NCBI GenBank assembly: GCA_011372105.1
Contig: DRTT01000071.1
Span: forward strand, 1-7,590
Source of the DNA: Candidatus Aerophobota bacterium
Lineage (GTDB): Bacteria; Aerophobota; Aerophobia; Aerophobales; B3-G15
Reading direction: 5' to 3'
Length of the DNA stretch: 7,590 bases
Shown here piece by piece: positions 1 through 5,149 of this stretch. Each line of letters begins with the position of its first letter. Positions within the stretch are counted from its first letter, which is position 1. A program made the position numbers and the translations under genes. A model generated the notes under the pieces. That model had not been told where the DNA came from and did no database searches. It was given only the letters and a program-made list of their open reading frames with translations.

Positions 1-1
1 A

Positions 2-442
2 AAAGAGGGGGTTGACTTTAAATATAAAATAGGTACAATGATAGAGCTTCCTCGTGCAGCGCTTTGTGCAGATAAAATAGCAAAGGTGGCAGACTTCTTC
101 TCTTTCGGGACCAACGACCTTACACAGACGACTTTTGGTTTCAGCAGGGATGACGCAGAGGGGAAATTTCTCCATGCTTATATTGAGAAGAAAATTTTGA
201 AAGATGATCCTTTTAGAGTTCTTGATCAGGAAGGAGTGGGTCAGCTTGTGGCGATGGGTACAGAGAAGGGAAAATCTGCAAATCCTGAACTTGAAGTGGG
301 AATTTGCGGGGAACATGGGGGAGAACCTTCTTCAATTAAGTTCTGCTATCGCAAAGGTCTTGACTACGTGAGTTGTTCACCTTATCGTGTTCCGGTAGCA
401 AGACTTGCTGCTGCGCAGGCAAGACTTGAGGAGAAAAAATAA
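2..442 (+). CDS. ppdK: pyruvate, phosphate dikinase, C-terminal fragment (5' end outside window)
   Basis: This is the last 146 residues of a pyruvate phosphate dikinase, the cytosolic enzyme that interconverts pyruvate + ATP + Pi and PEP + AMP + PPi. The frame is open from base 2 to the TAA at 440-442, and the ATG at 38 is an internal methionine. Visible family motifs in the PEP/pyruvate-binding barrel are [31 protein letters not shown] (Asn-Asp that helps bind PEP/Mg), and GICGEHGG, whose Cys (codon 305-307) corresponds to the catalytic proton-donor cysteine of the family. The ending [17 protein letters not shown] is typical of PPDK rather than PEP synthase. The N-terminal nucleotide-binding and central phosphohistidine domains lie upstream of the window. 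A terminator-like hairpin follows, so the gene probably ends a separate transcription unit. In anaerobes it often serves PPi-linked glycolysis or PEP supply; direction here cannot be told. Confidence 0.96.
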   Translation, partial: KEGVDFKYKIGTMIELPRAALCADKIAKVADFFSFGTNDLTQTTFGFSRDDAEGKFLHAYIEKKILKDDPFRVLDQEGVGQLVAMGTEKGKSANPELEVGICGEHGGEPSSIKFCYRKGLDYVSCSPYRVPVARLAAAQARLEEKK

Positions 443-464
443 TAGGTTGAAGGAAAAATAGGCA

Positions 465-510
465 GGTTGGCAACAACCAAGAAGGGGGGTTGTCATTTTT
501 AATTTATTTT
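465..510 (+). terminator. Rho-independent-type terminator after ppdK
   Basis: ACAACC (473-478) can pair with GGTTGT (488-493) across a purine loop. Alternatively TGGCAAC (468-474) pairs with GTTGTCA (489-495) with one G-U wobble. Both are followed by a T-rich run from 496 (TTTTTAATTTATTTT). The position 23-50 bases after the ppdK stop fits a terminator. The stem is short and the U-tract is broken by A residues, so strength is uncertain. The middle segment can also pair upstream (GGTTG 465-469 with CAACC 474-478, GCAA loop), an alternative fold that would compete with the terminator. Confidence 0.6.
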
Positions 511-517
511 ATATAAA
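490..517 (+). promoter_or_regulatory. likely sigma-70 type promoter for the tRNA-Tyr/tRNA-Thr/tuf unit
   Basis: TTGTCA at 490-495 matches the -35 consensus at 5 of 6 positions. TATAAA at 512-517 matches the -10 consensus at 5 of 6, with a 16-base AT-rich spacer. Predicted transcription would begin near 524-526, a few bases before the 5' end of tRNA-Tyr at 532. The -35 element lies in the 3' arm of the ppdK terminator hairpin. This is the best promoter candidate seen in the intergenic regions; assignment is by consensus only. Confidence 0.55.
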
Positions 518-531
518 TTAAGTTTGCCAGA

Positions 532-615
532 GGGGAGGTGCCAGAGTGGCCAAATGGGGCGGGCTGTAAACCCGTTGGCGTTATGCCTACGATGGTTCGA
601 ATCCATCCCTCCCCA
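532..615 (+). tRNA. tRNA-Tyr (anticodon GUA)
   Basis: A class II tRNA. The acceptor stem GGGGAGG (532-538) pairs perfectly with CCTCCCC (608-614), and the discriminator is A615. The anticodon loop CTGTAAA (564-570) carries GTA at 566-568. The long variable arm contains a GGC/GCC stem, as expected for tRNA-Tyr. The T arm is GATGG-TTCGAAT-CCATC (591-607). The 3' CCA is not encoded (TAT follows), so a CCA-adding enzyme is needed. The 62 bases up to the next tRNA show no further tRNA; the glycine tRNA found between Tyr and Thr in the Escherichia coli tufB cluster is absent here. Confidence 0.97.
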
Positions 616-677
616 TATGATATGCCTTAGGTCCTACAATCAGGTAACCTTAGTCTGGTAAGTTTCTAAATAGTATT

Positions 678-750
678 GCCCACGTGGCTCAGGGGGAAGA
701 GCGCATCCTTGGTAAGGATGAGGTCACCGGTTCGAATCCGGTCGTGGGCT
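678..750 (+). tRNA. tRNA-Thr (anticodon GGU)
   Basis: A standard class I cloverleaf. Acceptor GCCCACG (678-684) pairs with CGTGGGC (743-749), with T750 as discriminator. The D stem is GCTC/GAGC. The anticodon stem is CATCC/GGATG with loop TTGGTAA, giving anticodon GGT, which reads ACC and ACU codons. The T arm is ACCGG-TTCGAAT-CCGGT. CCA is not encoded (TCA follows). A tRNA-Thr directly upstream of tuf is a classical arrangement, and the tRNA is presumably cut out of a tRNA-tuf precursor. Confidence 0.97.
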
Positions 751-772
751 TCACTTTTACATAAACGGAGTT

Positions 773-796
773 TAAGAAAATAAGAAAATATTTTCT
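773..796 (+). repeat. tandem TAAGAAAA pair running into a 14-base palindrome in the tuf leader
   Basis: TAAGAAAA occurs twice in tandem at 773-780 and 781-788. The second copy runs into the perfect palindrome AGAAAAT/ATTTTCT (783-796). It sits 11 bases before the tuf Shine-Dalgarno AAGGAGG (807-813). It could be a protein-binding site, a weak leader hairpin, or chance in an A/T-rich leader. No function is claimed. Confidence 0.35.
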
Positions 797-821
797 GGAG
801 GAAAACAAGGAGGATTAAAAG

Positions 822-2024
822 ATGGCAAGAGAAAAGTTTGTGAGAACAAAACCTCATGTGAATATTGGGACAATAGGTCACGTTGACCATGGAAAGAGCA
901 CTTTAACTTCTGCTATAACACTTGTTCTTTCCAAAAAAGGTTGGGCATCTCCCATGAGTGTCGATGAAATTGATAAGGCACCTGAGGAGAAAGAAAGAGG
1001 ACTTACTATATGTATTGCTCATATTGAATACGAAACAGAAAAAAGACACTATGCTCATATTGATTGTCCAGGCCATGCTGATTATATTAAGAATATGATT
1101 ACAGGAGCTGCCCAGATGGATGGGGCTATCCTGGTTGTTTCTGCTGCTGATGGGGCCATGCCTCAGACAAGGGAGCACATTCTTCTGGCAAGACAGGTTA
1201 ATGTGCCAGCGATAGTAGTGTTTTTAAATAAAACAGATCAGGTTGAAGATGAGGAGCTTTTAGAGCTGGTAGAACTTGAGGTAAGGGAACTTTTATCCAA
1301 GTACGAGTTTCCAGGAGATGAGATTCCGGTTATAAAAGGTTCTGCTTTGAAGTGTCTTGAGTGTGGATGTGGGAAGGAGGATTGTCCTCACTGTGGACCG
1401 ATATGGCAGCTTTTGAAAGCAGTGGATGAATACATACCAGAACCTGTCAGAGACATTGATAAGCCTTTTCTTCTTGCGGTAGAAGATGTTTTCTCTATTA
1501 CAGGAAGAGGAACAGTTGTTACAGGAAGAGTTGAAAGGGGGAAAATTAAAGTGGGAGATCCTGTTGAAATAGTGGGACTTTCACATGAGATAAAAAAGAC
1601 CGTTGCAACAGGACTTGAAATGTTTAGAAAAACACTTGACGAAGCACAGGCAGGTGATAATATTGGTGTTCTCCTGCGCGGAATAGAAAAGGATGAGGTA
1701 AGTAGAGGACAAGTTCTGGCAGCTCCGGGTTCTATCACTCCTCATACAAAGTTTGAAGGAGAGGTTTATGTTTTAACCAAAGAAGAGGGAGGAAGGCATA
1801 CTCCTTTCTTTGAGGGTTACAGGCCTCAGTTTTACTTTAGAACCACTGATGTTACAGGAGATGTATCTCTTCCAGAAGGAGTAGAGATGGTAATGCCCGG
1901 AGATAACGTAAGACTCACTGTAAAGCTTATAACTCCTATAGCCATGGAGGAAGGATTGAGATTTGCTATTCGTGAGGGAGGAAAGACTGTGGGAGCAGGA
2001 GTTGTAACAAAAATAATAGAGTGA
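822..2024 (+). CDS. tuf: elongation factor Tu
   Basis: EF-Tu, the GTPase that delivers aminoacyl-tRNA to the ribosomal A site, complete at 400 residues. G-domain motifs are all present: P-loop GHVDHGKST (residues 19-27), the switch I effector Thr in RGLTI (Thr62), DCPGH (81-85), NKTD (136-139) and SAL (174-176). Beta-barrel domain II begins about residue 210 and domain III about 310, ending in the usual [10 protein letters not shown]. The ATG has a near-perfect AAGGAGG Shine-Dalgarno 8 bases upstream (807-813). It lies downstream of two tRNAs and 4 bases before rpmG, so it is probably co-transcribed with both. An oddity is that the variable loop at the end of the G domain carries five cysteines (C178, C181, C183, C188, C191) in a CxxCxC-x4-CxxC pattern. 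In Escherichia coli and Thermus EF-Tu this loop has no such cluster. It could bind a metal, and that is inference. Confidence 0.98.
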   Translation: MAREKFVRTKPHVNIGTIGHVDHGKSTLTSAITLVLSKKGWASPMSVDEIDKAPEEKERGLTICIAHIEYETEKRHYAHIDCPGHADYIKNMITGAAQMDGAILVVSAADGAMPQTREHILLARQVNVPAIVVFLNKTDQVEDEELLELVELEVRELLSKYEFPGDEIPVIKGSALKCLECGCGKEDCPHCGPIWQLLKAVDEYIPEPVRDIDKPFLLAVEDVFSITGRGTVVTGRVERGKIKVGDPVEIVGLSHEIKKTVATGLEMFRKTLDEAQAGDNIGVLLRGIEKDEVSRGQVLAAPGSITPHTKFEGEVYVLTKEEGGRHTPFFEGYRPQFYFRTTDVTGDVSLPEGVEMVMPGDNVRLTVKLITPIAMEEGLRFAIREGGKTVGAGVVTKIIE

Positions 2025-2028
2025 AAAA

Positions 2029-2169
2029 ATGGCAGAAATAGTTACTCTGGTTTGCACAAAATGTAAGGCGAGAAATTACACTACAACGCGAAGCAAAAAA
2101 ACCTCTTCTTTATCTCTTAAAAAATACTGTAAGTTTTGCCGTGAACATACCCTCCATAAGGAAAAGTAG
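2029..2169 (+). CDS. rpmG: 50S ribosomal protein L33
   Basis: A small 46-residue L33, a basic protein of the large ribosomal subunit near the E site. It begins ATG-Ala-Glu-Ile-Val-Thr and carries the CxxC (C9, C12) and CxxC (C34, C37) pairs of the zinc-binding (C+) form. Other hallmarks are the family block RNYTTT and the ending REHTLHKEK. It is slightly shorter than the common 49-55 residues because the basic middle loop is reduced. The start lies 4 bases after the tuf stop with only a poor Shine-Dalgarno (GAGTG), so translation is probably coupled to tuf. The TAG stop (2167-2169) shares its last two bases with the 5' end of tRNA-Trp, so RNase P cleavage of the transcript should remove the stop codon from the L33 message. 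Confidence 0.95.
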   Translation: MAEIVTLVCTKCKARNYTTTRSKKTSSLSLKKYCKFCREHTLHKEK

Positions 2170-2242
2170 GTCCGTAGCTCAACTTGGTTAGAGCACCGGA
2201 TTCCAAATCCGGAGGTTGCAGGTTCGAGTCCTGCCGGGCCTG
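2168..2242 (+). tRNA. tRNA-Trp (anticodon CCA)
   Basis: Acceptor AGGTCCG (2168-2174) pairs with CGGGCCT (2235-2241) with one T-G wobble, and the discriminator is G2242, the normal tRNA-Trp identity base. The anticodon stem CCGGA/TCCGG encloses loop TTCCAAA (2201-2207) with anticodon CCA at 2203-2205. The T arm is GCAGG-TTCGAGT-CCTGC (2218-2234). The 3' CCA is not encoded (TTA follows). Bases 1-2 of the tRNA are bases 2-3 of the rpmG stop codon. A tRNA-Trp between rpmG and secE is a known bacterial arrangement; the actual overlap is the unusual part. Confidence 0.97.
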
Positions 2243-2266
2243 TTAGTGGGCTTTTATCCCTGATGG

Positions 2267-2289
2267 AAGTAAGGTAGATTTTCTTACTT
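2267..2289 (+). other. small hairpin between tRNA-Trp and secE
   Basis: AAGTAAG (2267-2273) is the exact complement of CTTACTT (2283-2289) across a 9-base loop. No T-run follows, so it is not an intrinsic terminator. It lies 25 bases past the tRNA-Trp end and 16 bases before secE, where it could protect the new 5' end after tRNA processing. It may equally be chance. Confidence 0.3.
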
Positions 2290-2305
2290 GTGAGGACAGG
2301 TTAAA

Positions 2306-2491
2306 ATGAGCAATAAATTAATGGATTTTTTGAGGTCAGTACAGGTAGAGGCCAGGAAGGTTAGCTGGCCTTCAAGGGAGGAAATTGTAAAATCAACAGC
2401 AATTGTTATTGTAGCTATACTTGTTTCTGCCATAATCATTGGGGGAATAGATGTAATTTTTTTACAGATTTTAAGAATTTTTTTAAGATAG
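2306..2491 (+). CDS. secE: preprotein translocase subunit SecE
   Basis: The 61-residue single-span SecE of the inner-membrane SecYEG translocon. The cytosolic amphipathic segment (residues 5-25, with the conserved VEARKVSWPSREE block) is followed by one hydrophobic helix (about residues 30-58). It is the short form; Escherichia coli SecE has three spans. The start follows CAGGTTAAA, a modest Shine-Dalgarno. The only alternative just upstream, GTG at 2290, is closed by a TAA in frame. It lies 9 bases before nusG, the almost universal neighbour. Confidence 0.96.
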   Translation: MSNKLMDFLRSVQVEARKVSWPSREEIVKSTAIVIVAILVSAIIIGGIDVIFLQILRIFLR

Positions 2492-2500
2492 CAGGTTAAA

Positions 2501-3031
2501 ATGGCTAAAAAATGGTATGCTATTCATACTTACGCAGGCCAGGAGGATAAGGTAAAGGCAAATCTTGAACAGAGAATTGAAAGTTTTGGGGTTAAGGACA
2601 AGGTTTCTCGTATATTAATTCCAAAGGAAAAAATAGCAGAAGTTAGAAATGGGAAAAAGAGAATATACAAAAGGAAGTTTTTCCCTGGATATATTCTCAT
2701 AGAAGCAGATCTTGATGAGGAAACAAAATATGTTATCGCTAATACTCCAGGAGTTACAGGATTTGCTGGTCCCAAGAAAAAACCTGTTCCTCTGGATGAG
2801 AAAGAGATTCGTAATATAGAATACAGAATGGGTCTTCTTGAGAAGAAACCCAAGCCCGGCGTGGTTTTTGAAGTGGGAGAAAGCGTACGCATAAGCAGTG
2901 GTCCTTTTGCTAATTTTCAGGGTGAGATAATTGAGGTTAATCCTCAGCAGCAAAGATTAAAAGTGCTTGTTTCTATTTTTGGGAGAGAAACTCCCGTAGA
3001 ATTAGAGTATGTTAATGTGGAGAAGTTATAA
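2501..3031 (+). CDS. nusG: transcription termination/antitermination factor NusG
   Basis: A 176-residue NusG, which binds the RNA polymerase clamp to influence pausing and processivity. In well-studied bacteria it bridges polymerase to Rho or ribosomal protein S10. The NGN domain occupies about residues 1-115: [15 protein letters not shown] at the start, then [13 protein letters not shown] and [10 protein letters not shown]. The C-terminal KOW domain occupies about 122-176, with [13 protein letters not shown] and RETPVELEY. There is no extra inserted domain. The 12 bases CAGGTTAAAATG across its start are identical to those of secE. Its TAA stop shares one base with the rplK ATG (TAATG), so L11 translation is probably coupled to NusG. 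Confidence 0.98.
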   Translation: MAKKWYAIHTYAGQEDKVKANLEQRIESFGVKDKVSRILIPKEKIAEVRNGKKRIYKRKFFPGYILIEADLDEETKYVIANTPGVTGFAGPKKKPVPLDEKEIRNIEYRMGLLEKKPKPGVVFEVGESVRISSGPFANFQGEIIEVNPQQQRLKVLVSIFGRETPVELEYVNVEKL

Positions 3032-3462
3032 TGGCTAAAAAACCTGTTATAGCTCAGATAAAATTACAGATACCGGCAGGAAAAGCTAATCCGGCTCCCC
3101 CTGTGGGACCGGCTTTGGGTCAACATGGGATAAATATTATGGATTTTTGTAAAGCATTTAATGAGCGCACCAAAGACCAGGGAGACATAATTGTTCCAGT
3201 AGTAATCACTGTTTATAAGGATCGTTCCTTCACCTTTGAATTGAAAACTCCACCTGCATCAGCTCTTTTAAAAAAAGCTGCGGGAATAGAGAAAGGCTCT
3301 GGAGAGCCCAACAAGAAGAAAGTAGGCAAGGTGACCCGGAAGGATATTGAGGAAATAGCGAAGATTAAAATGAAGGATTTAAATGCTTATGATCTTGAAA
3401 GTGCAATGAAGATGATAGAAGGAACAGCAAAAAATATGGGATTAGAGATTGTAGAGGAGTAA
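3031..3462 (+). CDS. rplK: 50S ribosomal protein L11
   Basis: L11, 143 residues, the usual length. It binds the 23S rRNA GTPase-associated centre at the base of the stalk. The N-terminal domain shows [18 protein letters not shown], the proline-rich face associated with thiostrepton sensitivity, with prolines retained. The C-terminal RNA-binding domain shows [22 protein letters not shown] and [18 protein letters not shown]. The start overlaps the nusG stop by one base. In Escherichia coli, L1 represses the rplK-rplA message near this start; I looked around the start and could not draw a convincing L1-site mimic. Confidence 0.98.
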   Translation: MAKKPVIAQIKLQIPAGKANPAPPVGPALGQHGINIMDFCKAFNERTKDQGDIIVPVVITVYKDRSFTFELKTPPASALLKKAAGIEKGSGEPNKKKVGKVTRKDIEEIAKIKMKDLNAYDLESAMKMIEGTAKNMGLEIVEE

Positions 3463-3466
3463 GACC

Positions 3467-4156
3467 GTGCCTAAGAGAGGAAAAAAATATTTAGAGATGG
3501 TAAAAAAATTGGAAAAGAGGGAGTATACTCCTGAGGAAGCTATAAAAGTTGTTAAAGAGCTTACAAGTTCAAATGGTCGCAAATTTGAGGAGACGGTTGA
3601 GGTTGCAGTTGCCTTGAACATCAAACCAAAAGAAAAGGGAGAGAGGGTAAGAGGTACAGTTAGTTTGCCAAGGGGATTAGGAAGAAAAGTCAGGGTTCTT
3701 GTTTTTGCAGCTGGTGACCAGGCAGAGGAGGCCAAAAAAGCTGGTGCAGATTTTGTGGGAGGAGAGGATCTTATTCAGAAGATAGAGAAGGGATGGCTTG
3801 ATTTTGATGCTGTAGTTGCTACCCCTCAGTTGATGAGATCGGTGGCAAGATTGGGTAGAATACTTGGTCCTAAAGGGCTAATGCCTTCGCCTAAGATTGG
3901 TACTGTTACAGATAACCCCGGGAAAGTTGTAGAAGAGCTTAAAAGAGGGAAGATAGAATACAGGAATGATGCCACAGGTGTGATTCATGCTCCAATAGGA
4001 AAGGTGTCTTTCAGTGAAGATGCGCTTCTGGAGAATTTTTACGCTCTTTTAAAGGCAATAGAAAAAGATAAGCCTTCTACAGTTAAAGGAAGGTATATAA
4101 AAAGTATTTATATATCTTCCACTATGGGACCGGGTATAAAAGTAAAGTATACATAG
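3467..4156 (+). CDS. rplA: 50S ribosomal protein L1
   Basis: L1, 229 residues, which forms the mobile L1 stalk at the ribosomal E site and is also the usual translational repressor of the L11-L1 message. Conserved blocks include [30 protein letters not shown], the interdomain stretch [19 protein letters not shown], and the C-terminal [11 protein letters not shown]. It is the only identified gene in the window that starts with GTG. The choice is supported by GAGGAG (3454-3459) 7 bases upstream and by the standard PKRGKKY N-terminus. It lies 4 bases after rplK and 10 before rplJ. The last 70 bases contain a strong hairpin (4088-4120). Confidence 0.97.
   Translation: MPKRGKKYLEMVKKLEKREYTPEEAIKVVKELTSSNGRKFEETVEVAVALNIKPKEKGERVRGTVSLPRGLGRKVRVLVFAAGDQAEEAKKAGADFVGGEDLIQKIEKGWLDFDAVVATPQLMRSVARLGRILGPKGLMPSPKIGTVTDNPGKVVEELKRGKIEYRNDATGVIHAPIGKVSFSEDALLENFYALLKAIEKDKPSTVKGRYIKSIYISSTMGPGIKVKYT
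4088..4120 (+). promoter_or_regulatory. 14-bp hairpin in the end of rplA, upstream of rplJ
   Basis: Bases 4088-4101 pair with 4107-4120 along 14 consecutive positions, 13 Watson-Crick and one G-T wobble (4093/4115), closing a 5-base AAGTA loop. The outer five pairs are GGAAG/CTTCC and the inner eight are all A-T. No U-tract follows, so it is not a terminator. It ends 46 bases before the rplJ ATG. Because rplA and rplJ are only 10 bases apart, any L10-type leader control of rplJ-rplL would have to sit here inside rplA. The structure is visible; the regulatory role is inference. Confidence 0.5.
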
Positions 4157-4166
4157 AGGGTTTTCT

Positions 4167-5111
4167 ATGAGCATGAAACTTGAGGAGAAAAAAGAACAGG
4201 TTAAGTGGTTAAAAGAAAATTTTTTGAAAAGTTCGGCGAGTTTCCTGGTGGATTATCGAGGTTTGAAGGTAGATGAGCTCACAGAGCTTCGGAGAAAACT
4301 GAAGGAACACAAGGCTGTATTTAAAGTTGTTAAAAACACCTTAGCGAAAAGAGGAGCTGAGGAAGCTAATTTAAGTGATCTTTGCTCTCTTTTTATAGGA
4401 CCTACAGGAGTTATTTTTAGTTTTGACGAGCCTGTTTTTCCAGCTAAGGTGATAAAAGAGTTTATAAAAGAGCACCCCAGTTTAAAAATAAAAGGAGGAA
4501 TGCTGGCAAAGGAACTTGTTGATGCGGAGAAGGTTATCTCTCTTGCTGAGCTTCCGGACAGGAAAACTTTACTGACTCAATTTTTAAGTCAGCTTAATTT
4601 TCCCCTTACTGGTTTCTTGGGCGCTCTTGTTTCACCTTTGCAGAATTTTATGTTTGCAATAAATTCTATAATTGACAAGAAAAAAGGAGGGTCATCAATG
4701 ACAACTACACCCAAACAAGAAACTCAGGATAAAAAAGAGAGTAGAAAGGAGATGATAATTAAGGCTATTGAGGAGATGAATATTCTTGAACTTTCAGAGC
4801 TGGTGAAGGAGCTCGAGGAAAGATTTGGTGTTAAAGCTGCTGCTCCTCAAGTAGCTGTGGCTGCTGCACCTTCTAAGGAAGAGGAAGCTAAAGAAGAAAA
4901 AACAGAATTTGATGTGATTCTTTCTGATGTGGGAAGCAAAAAAATTCAGGTTATAAAAGAGGTAAGGAAGCTTACTTCTCTTGGACTTAAGGAGGCAAAA
5001 GAACTTGTTGAATCTGCTCCCAAACCTATAAAACAGGGAGTTAGTAAAGAAGAAGCACAGAAGATAAAGGAGACACTTGAGGCAGTTGGAGCCAAGGTGG
5101 AGATAAAGTAG
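4167..5111 (+). CDS. rplJ/rplL: fused 50S ribosomal proteins L10 and L7/L12 (single reading frame)
   Basis: One uninterrupted 314-codon frame encodes L10 (residues 1-177) and L7/L12 (178-314), which are normally separate genes. The L10 part has the rRNA/L11-binding globular domain ([28 protein letters not shown]). A long C-terminal helix (about 133-173) follows in three hydrophobic segments, [20 protein letters not shown] and [13 protein letters not shown]. These resemble the three L12-dimer docking sites of thermophile L10. Where a stop is expected after DKKK the frame reads Gly-Gly-Ser-Ser-Met and continues into L12. The start at 4167 has AGGG 6 bases upstream; ATG 4173 is a weaker alternative. 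A single base change at 4696 (TCA to TGA or TAA), or loss of one A from 4680-4685, would split the frame. Sequencing or assembly error is therefore the main alternative to a true fusion. Confidence 0.85.
   Translation: MSMKLEEKKEQVKWLKENFLKSSASFLVDYRGLKVDELTELRRKLKEHKAVFKVVKNTLAKRGAEEANLSDLCSLFIGPTGVIFSFDEPVFPAKVIKEFIKEHPSLKIKGGMLAKELVDAEKVISLAELPDRKTLLTQFLSQLNFPLTGFLGALVSPLQNFMFAINSIIDKKKGGSSMTTTPKQETQDKKESRKEMIIKAIEEMNILELSELVKELEERFGVKAAAPQVAVAAAPSKEEEAKEEKTEFDVILSDVGSKKIQVIKEVRKLTSLGLKEAKELVESAPKPIKQGVSKEEAQKIKETLEAVGAKVEIK
4685..4700 (+). promoter_or_regulatory. internal Shine-Dalgarno and ATG for L7/L12 inside the L10-L12 frame
   Basis: AGGAGGG (4685-4691) lies 6 bases before ATG (4698-4700). 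It is one of the strongest ribosome-binding sites in the window, and in the L10 frame it reads as Gly-Gly. It argues that L7/L12 is still initiated on its own, as required by the several copies of L12 per ribosome. Confidence 0.8.
4698..5111 (+). CDS. rplL: 50S ribosomal protein L7/L12 (internal start, nested in the L10-L12 frame)
   Basis: L7/L12, 137 residues, the multicopy stalk protein that recruits EF-Tu, EF-G and the other translational GTPases. The N-terminal dimerisation/L10-docking domain is at residues 19-45 ([27 protein letters not shown]). An Ala/Pro/Glu-rich hinge follows (about 46-67). The C-terminal factor-binding domain is at 69-137, with [33 protein letters not shown] and [11 protein letters not shown]. 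About 17-18 polar, lysine/glutamate-rich residues precede the usual N-terminus, so it is longer than the common 120-130. The strong AGGAGGG before 4698 supports this start. The later in-frame ATG at 4752 has GGAG directly abutting it, too close for a normal ribosome-binding site. The gene ends 38 bases before rpoB. Confidence 0.9.
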   Translation: MTTTPKQETQDKKESRKEMIIKAIEEMNILELSELVKELEERFGVKAAAPQVAVAAAPSKEEEAKEEKTEFDVILSDVGSKKIQVIKEVRKLTSLGLKEAKELVESAPKPIKQGVSKEEAQKIKETLEAVGAKVEIK

Positions 5112-5149
5112 AAAATTAAAAAATAACTAAAAATAAGAGAGGTTTATTT

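Noticed and set aside
616..677. Possible degenerate tRNA-Gly between tRNA-Tyr and tRNA-Thr
   Set aside because: No T-loop GTTCGA-like segment, no paired acceptor arms and no anticodon stem could be drawn.
751..821. Separate tuf promoter
   Set aside because: TTTACA at 756-761 could be a -35 element, but no reasonable -10 lies 15-19 bases downstream.
666..890. Minus-strand open frame of 74 codons
   Set aside because: It runs through tRNA-Thr and the start of tuf in antisense, has no family resemblance, and is explained by the plus-strand genes.
1500..1531. Direct repeat ACAGGAAGAG in tuf
   Set aside because: It comes from the conserved [11 protein letters not shown] amino-acid pattern of EF-Tu domain II, not from a DNA element.
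1388..1738. Minus-strand open frame of 116 codons
   Set aside because: It is fully antisense to tuf. Composition and lack of a ribosome-binding site mark it as a shadow of a strongly coded gene. The other minus-strand frames over tuf, nusG, rplK/rplA and rpoB were rejected for the same reason.
2243..2305. Promoter for secE-nusG
   Set aside because: No -35/-10 pair with acceptable spacing was found; only a small hairpin is present, so secE is left in the upstream unit.
4572..4592. CTGACT/AGTCAG inverted repeat in the L10 coding region
   Set aside because: Six pairs with a 9-base loop is within chance expectation.
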